A stretch of DNA of 64,000 nt from Solwaraspora sp. WMMD406 (GTDB lineage: Bacteria > Actinomycetota > Actinomycetes > Mycobacteriales > Micromonosporaceae). A program made the translations under genes and the position numbers. The stretch spans positions 5,302,001 to 5,366,000 of the forward strand of contig NZ_JARUBF010000001.1 in assembly GCF_029626025.1 (NCBI RefSeq). Direction: 5' to 3'. The notes beneath the pieces are model-generated. The model saw only the letters and a program-made list of their open reading frames with translations, ran no database searches and had not been told where the DNA came from. Shown here piece after piece: positions 9,036-16,268 of the stretch. The first letter of the stretch is position 1. Each line of letters starts with the position of its first letter.

Positions 9036-9622
9036 ACCCACCGCGCCAGTTCGACCATCTTCGGGGCGAGTTCGACGGCGGACAGTTCGTCGTCACCGGG
9101 AGCGAACGTCCACCGGACGCCGATCTGCTTCCGATCTCCGGTGATCCAGTTGACCTCCAACGCCGCGCCGTAGCCGGTGTCCGGGTCCGGTTTGATCGGA
9201 ATCCAGTAGGCCGCCTTGCCCAGATCGTCGATCTCCTTCGCGCCCACCGGTGCGACGTCGTCGGCGAAGACCGACGCGCTGGCCCTGGTGTCCGAGATCG
9301 ACACCATCAGGTCGGGCAGCGTCTCCTCGGCCGGACGCAACAGGCAGGTCTTGGTTTTGTCGTGGCCGCTGGCCGCCGCGACCTCGAACCGGAAGTCCAG
9401 GATCTTCTCGATCACGTCGTAGTCGAGCAGCGCGCACACTCCGCCGGACTCGGCGGCGGGCGGGCGGGGCACCTCGGGGTAGGGCTCGACCGGGCTGGGC
9501 GACGCGCCGGGCGTCGACTCGCCGGCCGGGGCCGCGGTCTGGGTGGCGGCGGCCTGGCCGGAACAACCGGCGGCCAGAGACAACACCAGGCCGACGCCGA
9601 GCGCGCGCAGCCGTACGCCCAC
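9014..9622 (-). CDS. Secreted lipoprotein, DUF3558-like
   Basis: A 202-residue lipoprotein. The GTG at 9622 is preceded by GGAGGTCACT, a near-ideal ribosome site, and gives a short basic N-terminus, a hydrophobic stretch and the lipobox LAAGC. A Pro/Ser/Ala-rich linker follows, then a globular domain with CALLDYDVI and TKTCLLRP, two cysteines that may form a disulfide. This layout resembles actinobacterial DUF3558 lipoproteins, whose function is unknown. The upstream frame continues but has no better start. A perfect palindrome 50 bp upstream could be its operator. Confidence 0.8.
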   Translation of the reverse strand: MGVRLRALGVGLVLSLAAGCSGQAAATQTAAPAGESTPGASPSPVEPYPEVPRPPAAESGGVCALLDYDVIEKILDFRFEVAAASGHDKTKTCLLRPAEETLPDLMVSISDTRASASVFADDVAPVGAKEIDDLGKAAYWIPIKPDPDTGYGAALEVNWITGDRKQIGVRWTFAPGDDELSAVELAPKMVELARWVQAEREN

Positions 9623-9671
9623 AGTGACCTCCCACGGGTCAGACCGGTCGAAAAAGGGGATTGTTCGTGGC

Positions 9672-9685
9672 ACACCGTACGGTGT
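9672..9685. promoter_or_regulatory. 14-bp perfect palindrome upstream of the lipoprotein gene
   Basis: ACACCGTACGGTGT is a perfect palindrome 50-63 bp upstream of the lipoprotein GTG. Its position suits an operator for a dimeric repressor. No regulator can be named. Confidence 0.35.
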
Positions 9686-9762
9686 CGGCCGGCCCGGCGG
9701 AAGCCCGCCACCCACGTTCCCGCACCGGGCGCGAAGTGCCGGCCGGCACCGACGTCGAAGGG

Positions 9763-10017
9763 TCAGTCTTCCCGCAGGTACGGGCAGTGCCGGCAGCCCT
9801 GGCCGCAGCAGGTGCCCCGGCCGGCGAGGAAGGCGGCGGTCAGCACGAACAACCCGCTGGCCGGATCGAGATAGCCGGGGTCACCGGCGGCGAGCGCGGC
9901 CGCGTGGGCCGCCAGGATCGCCGCCCGGTCCGGATGGTCGGGTGCCAGGCGGGCCGGATGCGGCTCGGTGAGGGGTCGGTCGGCCAACGGCAGCCGTCGC
10001 GCCCGCTCCCCCGCCAT
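9763..10017 (-). CDS. Small Cys-rich DUF5522-like protein
   Basis: An 84-residue protein starting at the ATG at 10017 (MAGERA). The C-terminal end is the informative part: a CCGQGCRHCPY motif with four cysteines in twelve residues, preceded by a conserved GYLDPASGLFVLTA segment. This matches small DUF5522 proteins, thought to bind metal or an Fe-S cluster through the Cys-rich tail; no reaction is established. It is transcribed away from the methyltransferase gene at 10125, with a 107-bp shared upstream region. Longer in-frame starts upstream would add an arginine-rich stretch with no homology. Confidence 0.8.
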   Translation of the reverse strand: MAGERARRLPLADRPLTEPHPARLAPDHPDRAAILAAHAAALAAGDPGYLDPASGLFVLTAAFLAGRGTCCGQGCRHCPYLRED

Positions 10018-10124
10018 ACCGGTGACTCTACGCAAATCGCCGGTGTGGTAACACTCGTGAGTCCACCCCGCACCGACCGCACCCGACCGCGCCCGACCGA
10101 ACCAACGAACCGAAACGGATCGTG

Positions 10125-11177
10125 ATGACCGCGTACGCCCTGTTGATCCACCCGTCCGCCAACCGGGTGTACGCCGAGTCAGCCGTCGCGCTGGCCGCCG
10201 CCGAACTGGCCGTGTTCGGCGACCGGACACTCGACGGGCGGCTCGGCGAGGTCACGGTCACCTCGATCGGCGGGCTGCCGTACGTGACCTTCACCGGTGA
10301 CGGGCTGACCGACCGGGATCTGTCGGTGCTGGCCAACCTGTCCGCCCGGTACGCGTTGTTCGCCCGCGAGGGCGACCTGCTGCGGCCGGTCGTGGTGACC
10401 GGCCGGGACCGCTTCGACAGCGACCTGATCACCATCCCGAAGTACGCCGGGAAGACCAACGAACAGTTCACCAAGCTTCTGCTCAACGTCACCGTGTTGG
10501 CGACGACCGGCCGGGACGGGGCCGCCGATCCGCTCGCCCCGGACGCCCCGCCGCTGCGGGTCCTCGACCCGATGTGCGGCCGGGGCACCACGCTCAACCA
10601 GGCGATGATGTACGGCTGGCACGCCGCCGGGGTGGAGATCGACGGCAAGGACTTCGAGGTGTACGCCAATTTCATCCGTACCTGGTTGAAGCACAAGCGG
10701 CTCAAGCACTCGGCCGAGATCGCTCAGGTGCGCCGTAACCGGACCCAGTTGGGCCGGCGCCTGGCGATCACCCTGGCGGCCAGCAAGGACGATCACAAGG
10801 CGGGGCGCACCCTGGATCTGACGATGGTGCACGCCGACACCCGCCGCAGCCGGGAGTTCTTCCGGGCCGGCGGCTTCGACGCGATCGTCACCGACGCCCC
10901 GTACGGGGTAGCGCACGGCACCCGTGGTCAGGCGGACCGGCTGACCCGCGACCCGCTGGGTCTGCTGGCCGAGGCGCTGCCGGTGTGGGTGGCGCTGCTG
11001 CGTCCCGGCGGGGCGCTGGGGATCTCCTGGAACACCCTGGTCGCCGCCCGCGACGATCTGGCCGCGCTGCTGGTCAAGGCGGGTCTGGAGGTGGCGGCCG
11101 GTCCGGGGTACGGCGATTTCGCCCACCGGGTCGACCAGGCGATCGTCCGCGACCTGATCGTGGCCCGCCGCCCCTGA
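10125..11177 (+). CDS. TRM11/UPF0020-family RNA (or DNA) N-methyltransferase
   Basis: A methyltransferase of about 350 residues with a THUMP-like N-terminal half and a Rossmann methylase domain. Motif I reads DPMCGRGTT, typical of the TRM11/RlmL group, and motif IV reads DAPYG in place of the commoner DPPYG. These enzymes methylate guanine N2 in tRNA or rRNA. A GTG three bases before the ATG (10122) is an alternative start. The ribosome site is weak (CGGATC). It stands alone, with a 744-bp gene-poor stretch following. Confidence 0.85.
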   Translation: MTAYALLIHPSANRVYAESAVALAAAELAVFGDRTLDGRLGEVTVTSIGGLPYVTFTGDGLTDRDLSVLANLSARYALFAREGDLLRPVVVTGRDRFDSDLITIPKYAGKTNEQFTKLLLNVTVLATTGRDGAADPLAPDAPPLRVLDPMCGRGTTLNQAMMYGWHAAGVEIDGKDFEVYANFIRTWLKHKRLKHSAEIAQVRRNRTQLGRRLAITLAASKDDHKAGRTLDLTMVHADTRRSREFFRAGGFDAIVTDAPYGVAHGTRGQADRLTRDPLGLLAEALPVWVALLRPGGALGISWNTLVAARDDLAALLVKAGLEVAAGPGYGDFAHRVDQAIVRDLIVARRP

Positions 11178-11921
11178 CCCGCCGTCCCTGACACGCGCCC
11201 GGATCGGCAAGGCGTCGGCCGCGCCACGTCATGGGTGAACGTTCCCACCGTCAGCGCGCGACGACGAACGGCATTCGCGGCGGTCGCGCACCCCGCCTCG
11301 ATCAACTCTCCACCGATGTGGCATAGCGACTCGATGTCGGACCGGGCCCAGGGCCCAGTGGCGCGCCGTCCGGACGACTGGCGCGGTCGGCGATGACGCC
11401 AGGCCGTACATCGCACCGGTTGCGATGTGGTCCGTGGCCAGAAGGCCGAGGTGACGATGGTGTCGGTCCCGACAGCGGACACTGCCAGTACACCGTCCTG
11501 CCACGGCGCGAACTCCGCCGCCGGTTGCCGCCAAGACACACCACACCCCTGACGACCACGTAGAGGGTCGCGTCCACGATGTCCCGACGCGGGCGTTTCG
11601 GCCTTCGACCAGACTCCTTCGTCGACGTCAGCTCGACTCGATCACCATCACAAGCCAACTATCAGGTCCGAAAGGTTCGCCCGCCGCCCTCCCTGCACGG
11701 ACTACCGATCCATCGGCGGGCATCCGTCGTACCTACTGCGCGACGCTCCTGTCACCAGCCTTAAACAACCCCGAGGACACCCAGCGGTCAAATAAGGCAA
11801 TCGCGGCTGAACCGGCGACGATGCGAACATCATTTGTGTTTCCTATTTGCTCCTTCTGCTGAGATTTGACCGCCTAGTCTCTGTATGTTCCCTGAAGGGG
11901 TGAGTTGAACGGAGGACGCAG
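11178..11921. other. Gene-poor stretch upstream of the surface locus
   Basis: No convincing gene is present. Reading frames on the minus strand (for example 11229-11546 and 11302-11658) have unlikely arginine-rich composition and no ribosome sites. The last 150 bp become AT-richer, with TTTGTGTTTCCTATTTGC and a TTGACC hexamer at 11866, and probably hold the promoter of the exosortase-like operon, but I could not match a -10 at good spacing. Confidence 0.5.
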
Positions 11922-12080
11922 GTGTACGGATCGCCCAAAGGGCCTCCTACGGGGGGCGGCCTCGCGGTGACGGGGATCGCTATGGGCTCGTGGGTCCTGG
12001 CCGGCATCGGGCTGGTGGTCCTGGGAGTGAGCCTTCTGGTGCTGTTCCGGAAGAGTGACCGTGCAGCAACGACAACCTAG
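11922..12080 (+). CDS. 52-residue miniprotein with a sortase-type LAVTG/TM/basic tail
   Basis: The GTG at 11922 sits six bases after GGAGG (11911-11915), a strong ribosome site. The peptide has about 13 Gly/Pro-rich residues, then LAVTG, about 22 hydrophobic residues and a basic tail FRKSDR. This is the tripartite layout of a cell-wall sorting signal; LAxTG is the class E sortase motif used by streptomycete chaplins. Yet there is no N-terminal signal peptide and almost no cargo. The frame ends inside the next gene (20-bp overlap), so it is translationally coupled to the exosortase-like protein. It may be a substrate or small subunit of that enzyme. Existence is well supported; function is not known. 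Confidence 0.7.
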   Translation: MYGSPKGPPTGGGLAVTGIAMGSWVLAGIGLVVLGVSLLVLFRKSDRAATTT

Positions 12081-12600
12081 AGTCAGATTTGTCCAGATGG
12101 TCGCTGGATTGGCCCTGTTGGGGACGGTGGCCGCGGTGCTGGTGAATCTCGAACAGATCGCGGAGGCGGAGGCTCAGGCCAATGCCGTTCTGGTTGGTCT
12201 GGTCGGTCTCGCGGACGCCGAACACATCCAGCGCACCGTCGTCTTCTTCGTGGACAACAGGCTCGTCGGATTCGTGGTGACCGTCGGTTGTTCAGTCGGC
12301 CTGCTCCTCGTGCCGCCAATCAGCATTATCGCGGTCCTGCTCGTCGGCGGACGGCTCTCACTGCGACGCGCGCTCGCAGCCTGCATGTTGATCGGCTCGG
12401 CGCTCGTGCTCGTCAACCAGTTGCGGCTGTCAGCGGCGGTGGGATCGATGAAGCTCTGGGGCTTCGAGCGAGGTTACGAGATCAGCCATGTCTTCATCGG
12501 GTCGATGGTGACCTCTGTCGGCCTTGTTCTGGCGATCGCGATCTTCGCAAGCGTATTGACCAAGACTCGCATCCTGCGGACAGGTTCCAATGAGCGTTGA
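12061..12600 (+). CDS. Short exosortase/archaeosortase-like transmembrane protein
   Basis: A protein of about 179 residues with four to five membrane segments (about 10-30, 68-96, 104-122, 144-166). Candidate active-site residues of the exosortase/archaeosortase superfamily occur in order and at plausible spacing: Cys77 in VTVGCSVG, Arg122 in VNQLRL, and His143 in GYEISHVFIG, each next to a membrane segment. These enzymes cut and transfer C-terminal tripartite signals on exported proteins. The size suits short XrtG-like forms, which in Firmicutes also sit beside a GT2 gene. Start at GTG 12061 has better GGAAG spacing than the GTG at 12055. It overlaps the miniprotein upstream and the GT2 gene downstream by 11 bp. 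Confidence 0.72.
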   Translation: MQQRQPRVRFVQMVAGLALLGTVAAVLVNLEQIAEAEAQANAVLVGLVGLADAEHIQRTVVFFVDNRLVGFVVTVGCSVGLLLVPPISIIAVLLVGGRLSLRRALAACMLIGSALVLVNQLRLSAAVGSMKLWGFERGYEISHVFIGSMVTSVGLVLAIAIFASVLTKTRILRTGSNER

Positions 12601-13957
12601 CGCGACCGGCTTCGAACTGATAAACACGTTTGCGTTCATACTCTGTGTAACCTTCTGCGCGTACGTGCTGAGCATCATGATCGTCTACCTGCGCAGGAAA
12701 CCCGCGTCAGCCGGCGACCCAGACGAGTTCGACTGGCATCTCATCGTGCCCTGCCGCGACGAGGCAGCAGTGATCGGCGAAACGGTACGACATCTCGTCG
12801 ACACCTTCGACAGCGCCACGATCTGGTGTGTCGACGACGGATCGGTCGACGGGACCCGCGAGATTTTGGAGACCTTCAGCGGGCTGGACCGGGTTCGGAT
12901 CCTCTGCCGTACCCCACCCAAAGCACGGCAGGGCAAGGGTGCGGCGCTGAATGAGGCATGGGCCGCCATCCGGTCCGCTGCGCGGAACGATGCAGCGGCC
13001 GGAAAATTGATCGTGGGCGTCATCGACGCCGATAGCAGGCTCGACGTCGAGTGTTTCGCGAAGCTCGCCGGGTCACAGTACTTCGGCGATTCGACGGTCG
13101 GGGCGGTCCAGGTCGAGGTCCGCATGGTGCAGTGCGGTTCAACTCGTAGCGCCGCAGTAAGTCACAGCCGGTGGGGTCGGATGCTGATCCGGTTGCAGGA
13201 TCTGGAGTTCCGGGCACCGATCGCGGCCATGCAAGAACTGCGACGCCGCACCGGCAGTGTGGGGATGGGCGGGAACGGGCAGTTCACTCGATTGTCGGTG
13301 CTGAACGAGATCGCGGAGTCCTACGGGACCCCTTGGCACGGCGCACTTCTGGAGGATTTCGAGCTCGGACTGCACGTGCTGCTTGTCGGGTCCCGTACCG
13401 AATACTGCCCCGAGGCCTGGGTCGAGCAGGAGGCACTCGTCACGGCGCGCCATCTTCTCCGGCAGCGGTCCAGGTGGGCACAGGGGTCGATGCAATGCGC
13501 CCGGTACTTCCCAGCCATTATGCGCTCGCGCCATGTCAGGAACTCGGCGGCCGTCGAGATCACGTACTTCTTGGCCGCGCCGTGGTTCCAACTCGTAGGC
13601 ACCGTAACGTACACGGCATGTCTCGGGGTCCTTGTCTATTACATCAGGAACACGTCTGATGGAGCGGCGGGATGGTGGACGCGCGGCGGCTGGGGCGTCA
13701 TACCCCTTATAGTAATTTTCGGAATACTTCCGTTCGCGGTCTGGGGGATCGCCTACCGCGTCCGGTGCGCGCAGAGCATCAGCCGGTCCACGGCGATTGG
13801 GATCGGGTTCTGCCACTGGGTCTACAGCTACGTCCAGTGCGTGGCGGTGTGGATGGCCTTCGTGCGCCTGCTGCGCGCGAAGTCGGACTGGCAGAAGACC
13901 GCGCGAGTCGGCACGACAGTGCCACCAGCGAGGCTTCAATCCAGCGCACCGGGCTGA
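12590..13957 (+). CDS. Membrane GT2-family glycosyltransferase
   Basis: A 455-residue processive-type family 2 glycosyltransferase. One membrane segment lies at about 10-33; the cytoplasmic GT-A domain shows VDDGSVDGT, the metal-binding IDADS, an ED pair in EDFELGL, and QRSRW (the Q-x-x-R-W acceptor motif). Three or more membrane segments follow at about 330-440. Such proteins polymerise and export a polysaccharide or glycosylate a lipid or protein carrier at the membrane. Its ATG overlaps the exosortase-like gene's stop, so the two are translationally coupled. The donor sugar is unknown; the epimerase two genes downstream hints at ManNAc. Confidence 0.9.
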   Translation: MSVDATGFELINTFAFILCVTFCAYVLSIMIVYLRRKPASAGDPDEFDWHLIVPCRDEAAVIGETVRHLVDTFDSATIWCVDDGSVDGTREILETFSGLDRVRILCRTPPKARQGKGAALNEAWAAIRSAARNDAAAGKLIVGVIDADSRLDVECFAKLAGSQYFGDSTVGAVQVEVRMVQCGSTRSAAVSHSRWGRMLIRLQDLEFRAPIAAMQELRRRTGSVGMGGNGQFTRLSVLNEIAESYGTPWHGALLEDFELGLHVLLVGSRTEYCPEAWVEQEALVTARHLLRQRSRWAQGSMQCARYFPAIMRSRHVRNSAAVEITYFLAAPWFQLVGTVTYTACLGVLVYYIRNTSDGAAGWWTRGGWGVIPLIVIFGILPFAVWGIAYRVRCAQSISRSTAIGIGFCHWVYSYVQCVAVWMAFVRLLRAKSDWQKTARVGTTVPPARLQSSAPG

Positions 13958-14008
13958 AACAAGCAGCTTCCCCTCACTGTAAGGAAAAGAAAGCACAAGG
14001 AGAATGTA

Positions 14009-14875
14009 ATGGGAAAGTATGGACGTCGCAGGCTGCGGATCTTCGGATCGGCGGTGGCCTTCGGGCTCACCGCGGTCCTGTTGATCGCGACACCTGCTCA
14101 GGCAGACACGTCACAGGTGAGTGCCTCGGCCTTGCAGATCGGACTCGTCGGCGGCGGTGTCGCGAGTTCAGGCACCTTCACCGCCAGCAACACCGACGGC
14201 GGAAGTGAGGTGACCAGCGGAAACAACGCCCCGGCGCTCACGGTGCTGGGCTCGCAGAACGTCATCACCGCAGGCGTACTCGGCCAGTACGGCACGGCCG
14301 AGTACCTGGGCGTCTCCCACGGCTGCGCGGGCGTGCTCGGCGCGGGCGGAACCTTCCAGTTCGGTCCGGGCGGGGACTGCACGGTTACCCCCGGTGCCGA
14401 GGTCACCTTCACGCTCGGCACCAGCGGACTGGCATCCATCAACCTGAGGGCCGACGCGATCTACGCGACGTGCACCGCGACGAGTACCCCGACCGCCACG
14501 GGGGACGCCACCCTGACCAACGCCCGGATCACGTCCACCACGCTGGGCGTCGAGACCACCCTGCTGGACCTGTCGCTCGACACCTCGCCGAACACCGGGC
14601 TGACCGTTCCGGGGCTGTTGTCGATCGTGGTGAACAGCCAGACCAGTTCGGGGCCGGGACAAATCGATGTCGCGGCGCTGCGTATCGAAGCACTCAGCGG
14701 GACACTCGCGTCCCTGGTCATCGGCAACGTCATCTGCGGGCCCAACGCGATCGCGCCGCCCATTCCGGTGATCCCGGTCGCCGGCGCACCACTGGCCGCA
14801 GGCGTACTCGCCGCCGCCGGACTGGGCTGGTACCTCGTCCGTCGACGCCGCAACGCCGCCGCCCAGGCCGCCTGA
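14009..14875 (+). CDS. Secreted protein with C-terminal anchor (choice-of-anchor-like)
   Basis: A 288-residue exported protein. AAGGAG precedes the ATG by six bases. A signal peptide (basic MGKYGRRRLR, hydrophobic core, TPAQA-D cleavage) leads into a Thr/Ser/Gly-rich beta-type domain with three cysteines (near residues 110, 130 and 152) and a fourth in VICGPN near residue 248. The end is tripartite: IPVIPVAGAP, a hydrophobic segment of about 20 residues and RRRR. That is a plausible substrate of the exosortase-like protein encoded two genes upstream, comparable to actinobacterial choice-of-anchor families. A 51-bp gap follows the GT2 gene; its stop overlaps the epimerase start (TGATG). Confidence 0.78.
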   Translation: MGKYGRRRLRIFGSAVAFGLTAVLLIATPAQADTSQVSASALQIGLVGGGVASSGTFTASNTDGGSEVTSGNNAPALTVLGSQNVITAGVLGQYGTAEYLGVSHGCAGVLGAGGTFQFGPGGDCTVTPGAEVTFTLGTSGLASINLRADAIYATCTATSTPTATGDATLTNARITSTTLGVETTLLDLSLDTSPNTGLTVPGLLSIVVNSQTSSGPGQIDVAALRIEALSGTLASLVIGNVICGPNAIAPPIPVIPVAGAPLAAGVLAAAGLGWYLVRRRRNAAAQAA

Positions 14876-16065
14876 TGCACACTGCGGACCAGCCAGCACC
14901 AGTGACCGTTCTCGTCGGCACCCGCCCGGAGGCGATCAAGTGCGCACCGCTGGTCAGGGCGCTGACGGGCGACCCCCGACTCACCTGCGAGGTCGTCGGT
15001 ACAGGTCAACACCGGGCACCGGTGGTCGAAGCCCTCGTACCGTTCGGCGTGCAACCGAGCCGGTTGTTCGAGCTGGAGCGGAGCAGTGGCTCGCTACCGG
15101 AGCTGGCCGCAGCGTTGACCACGGCCGCCGACCGGGAACTGAGGCGCTCCCGGCCGGCAGCCGTGGTCGTACACGGCGATACGCTCACCGCGTTGATCGG
15201 CGGCCTGGTCGCGTTCTGGAACGGGATCCCCGTCGTCCACCTGGAGGCGGGGTTGAGAACGCAGGACATCCATCAGCCCTTTCCGGAGGAAGTCAACCGA
15301 TCAGTGATCTCCCGGTTCGCGTCGCTGCACCTCGCTCCGACCCGGACCGCGGCGCTCAACCTCCTCAACGAGAAGGTGCCGGCACAGCGAATCGTGATCA
15401 CCGGGAACACGGTCGTAGACTCACTTCGGTACCTGATCGAATCGGGGAAGGCTGTTCCTCCCGCCTGGGTGGCCGACGTTTCGCATCGGCGACTCGTCGT
15501 CATGACCCTGCACCGTCGGGAGAACTGGGGTGACGGCGTGCGCCGGATCTGCGGAGCGGTCCGCCAGATCGTCGAACGGGACAGCGACACGGAGGTAGCA
15601 GTCGTCACGCATCCGAATCCGGAGGTCCGGTCGACGCTGACCGGGATGCTGTCCGGTGTTCGACGGGTCCGGCTCGTCGATCCGTTGTCCTACCCGTCCA
15701 TGGTCGGTCTGCTCGCGCGGGCCGATCTGGTGATCACGGACTCGGGCGGGATCCAGGAGGAAGCGGCGACCCTCGGGCTGCGGATGCTCGTCACGAGAGA
15801 TGTGACCGAGCGGGCGGAGGTTCTGCACGACGGGCTCGGCGAGTTGGTCGGCACCGACCCGCAGCTGATCGTGGCGCGGGCGCTTCACGCCCTGGCCCAA
15901 CCGAACCGGGTGCCGCTGGACCGAGCGCCGGCCCACCCTGCGTTGGGTGATGGTCGGGCGGCGGCGCGGGCGGCCGAGGCGATCGGCCACCTGTTGTTCC
16001 CAGACACCGGCAAACGGCTGGTCAACCACGAGCCGATGTCGACATCGATGGCGATGTCGACCTGA
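14875..16065 (+). CDS. wecB: UDP-N-acetylglucosamine 2-epimerase (non-hydrolysing)
   Basis: A 396-residue cytoplasmic enzyme interconverting UDP-GlcNAc and UDP-ManNAc. Hallmarks are VGTRPEAIKCAPL at the N-terminus, VHGDTLTA, HLEAGLRT, the EEVNR segment, LHRRENWG and DSGGIQEEA near residue 290. The start ATG shares its A with the TGA of the anchor-protein gene, so translation is coupled. UDP-ManNAc is a surface-polysaccharide precursor, making this the likely sugar supply for the GT2 enzyme. The C-terminal 15 residues are Met/Ser-rich and unconserved. A long hairpin follows 30 bp downstream. Confidence 0.93.
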   Translation: MHTADQPAPVTVLVGTRPEAIKCAPLVRALTGDPRLTCEVVGTGQHRAPVVEALVPFGVQPSRLFELERSSGSLPELAAALTTAADRELRRSRPAAVVVHGDTLTALIGGLVAFWNGIPVVHLEAGLRTQDIHQPFPEEVNRSVISRFASLHLAPTRTAALNLLNEKVPAQRIVITGNTVVDSLRYLIESGKAVPPAWVADVSHRRLVVMTLHRRENWGDGVRRICGAVRQIVERDSDTEVAVVTHPNPEVRSTLTGMLSGVRRVRLVDPLSYPSMVGLLARADLVITDSGGIQEEAATLGLRMLVTRDVTERAEVLHDGLGELVGTDPQLIVARALHALAQPNRVPLDRAPAHPALGDGRAAARAAEAIGHLLFPDTGKRLVNHEPMSTSMAMST

Positions 16066-16095
16066 GCGGACAGCGAAGGTCGACCCGCCCCAGCG

Positions 16096-16137
16096 GATCT
16101 TCTCCGGCAGCCGTGGTGGCGGCTGCCGGAGAAGATC
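16096..16137 (+). terminator. Perfect 17-bp hairpin after the epimerase gene
   Basis: Two 17-bp arms (16096-16112 and 16121-16137) pair without mismatch around an 8-base loop, 30 bp after the wecB stop. No T-run follows. It probably ends the transcript that begins at 11922 and leaves the acyltransferase under separate or read-through control. Confidence 0.8.
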
Positions 16138-16268
16138 TACCGCCCGGCGAAGTGAGCCGCCTGACACCGGCGCTCGGTGCGGTCCACGGGTGGGCGAACG
16201 GACAGATTCAGCCGGACATTGCCGGAGGCTGGGCGGCCAACCCGACTGAAAAGCCACGGAACGTGCAG

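Noticed and set aside
11229-11658. Two minus-strand ORFs of 105 and 118 codons
   Set aside because: Arginine/cysteine-rich composition, no ribosome site and no family resemblance.
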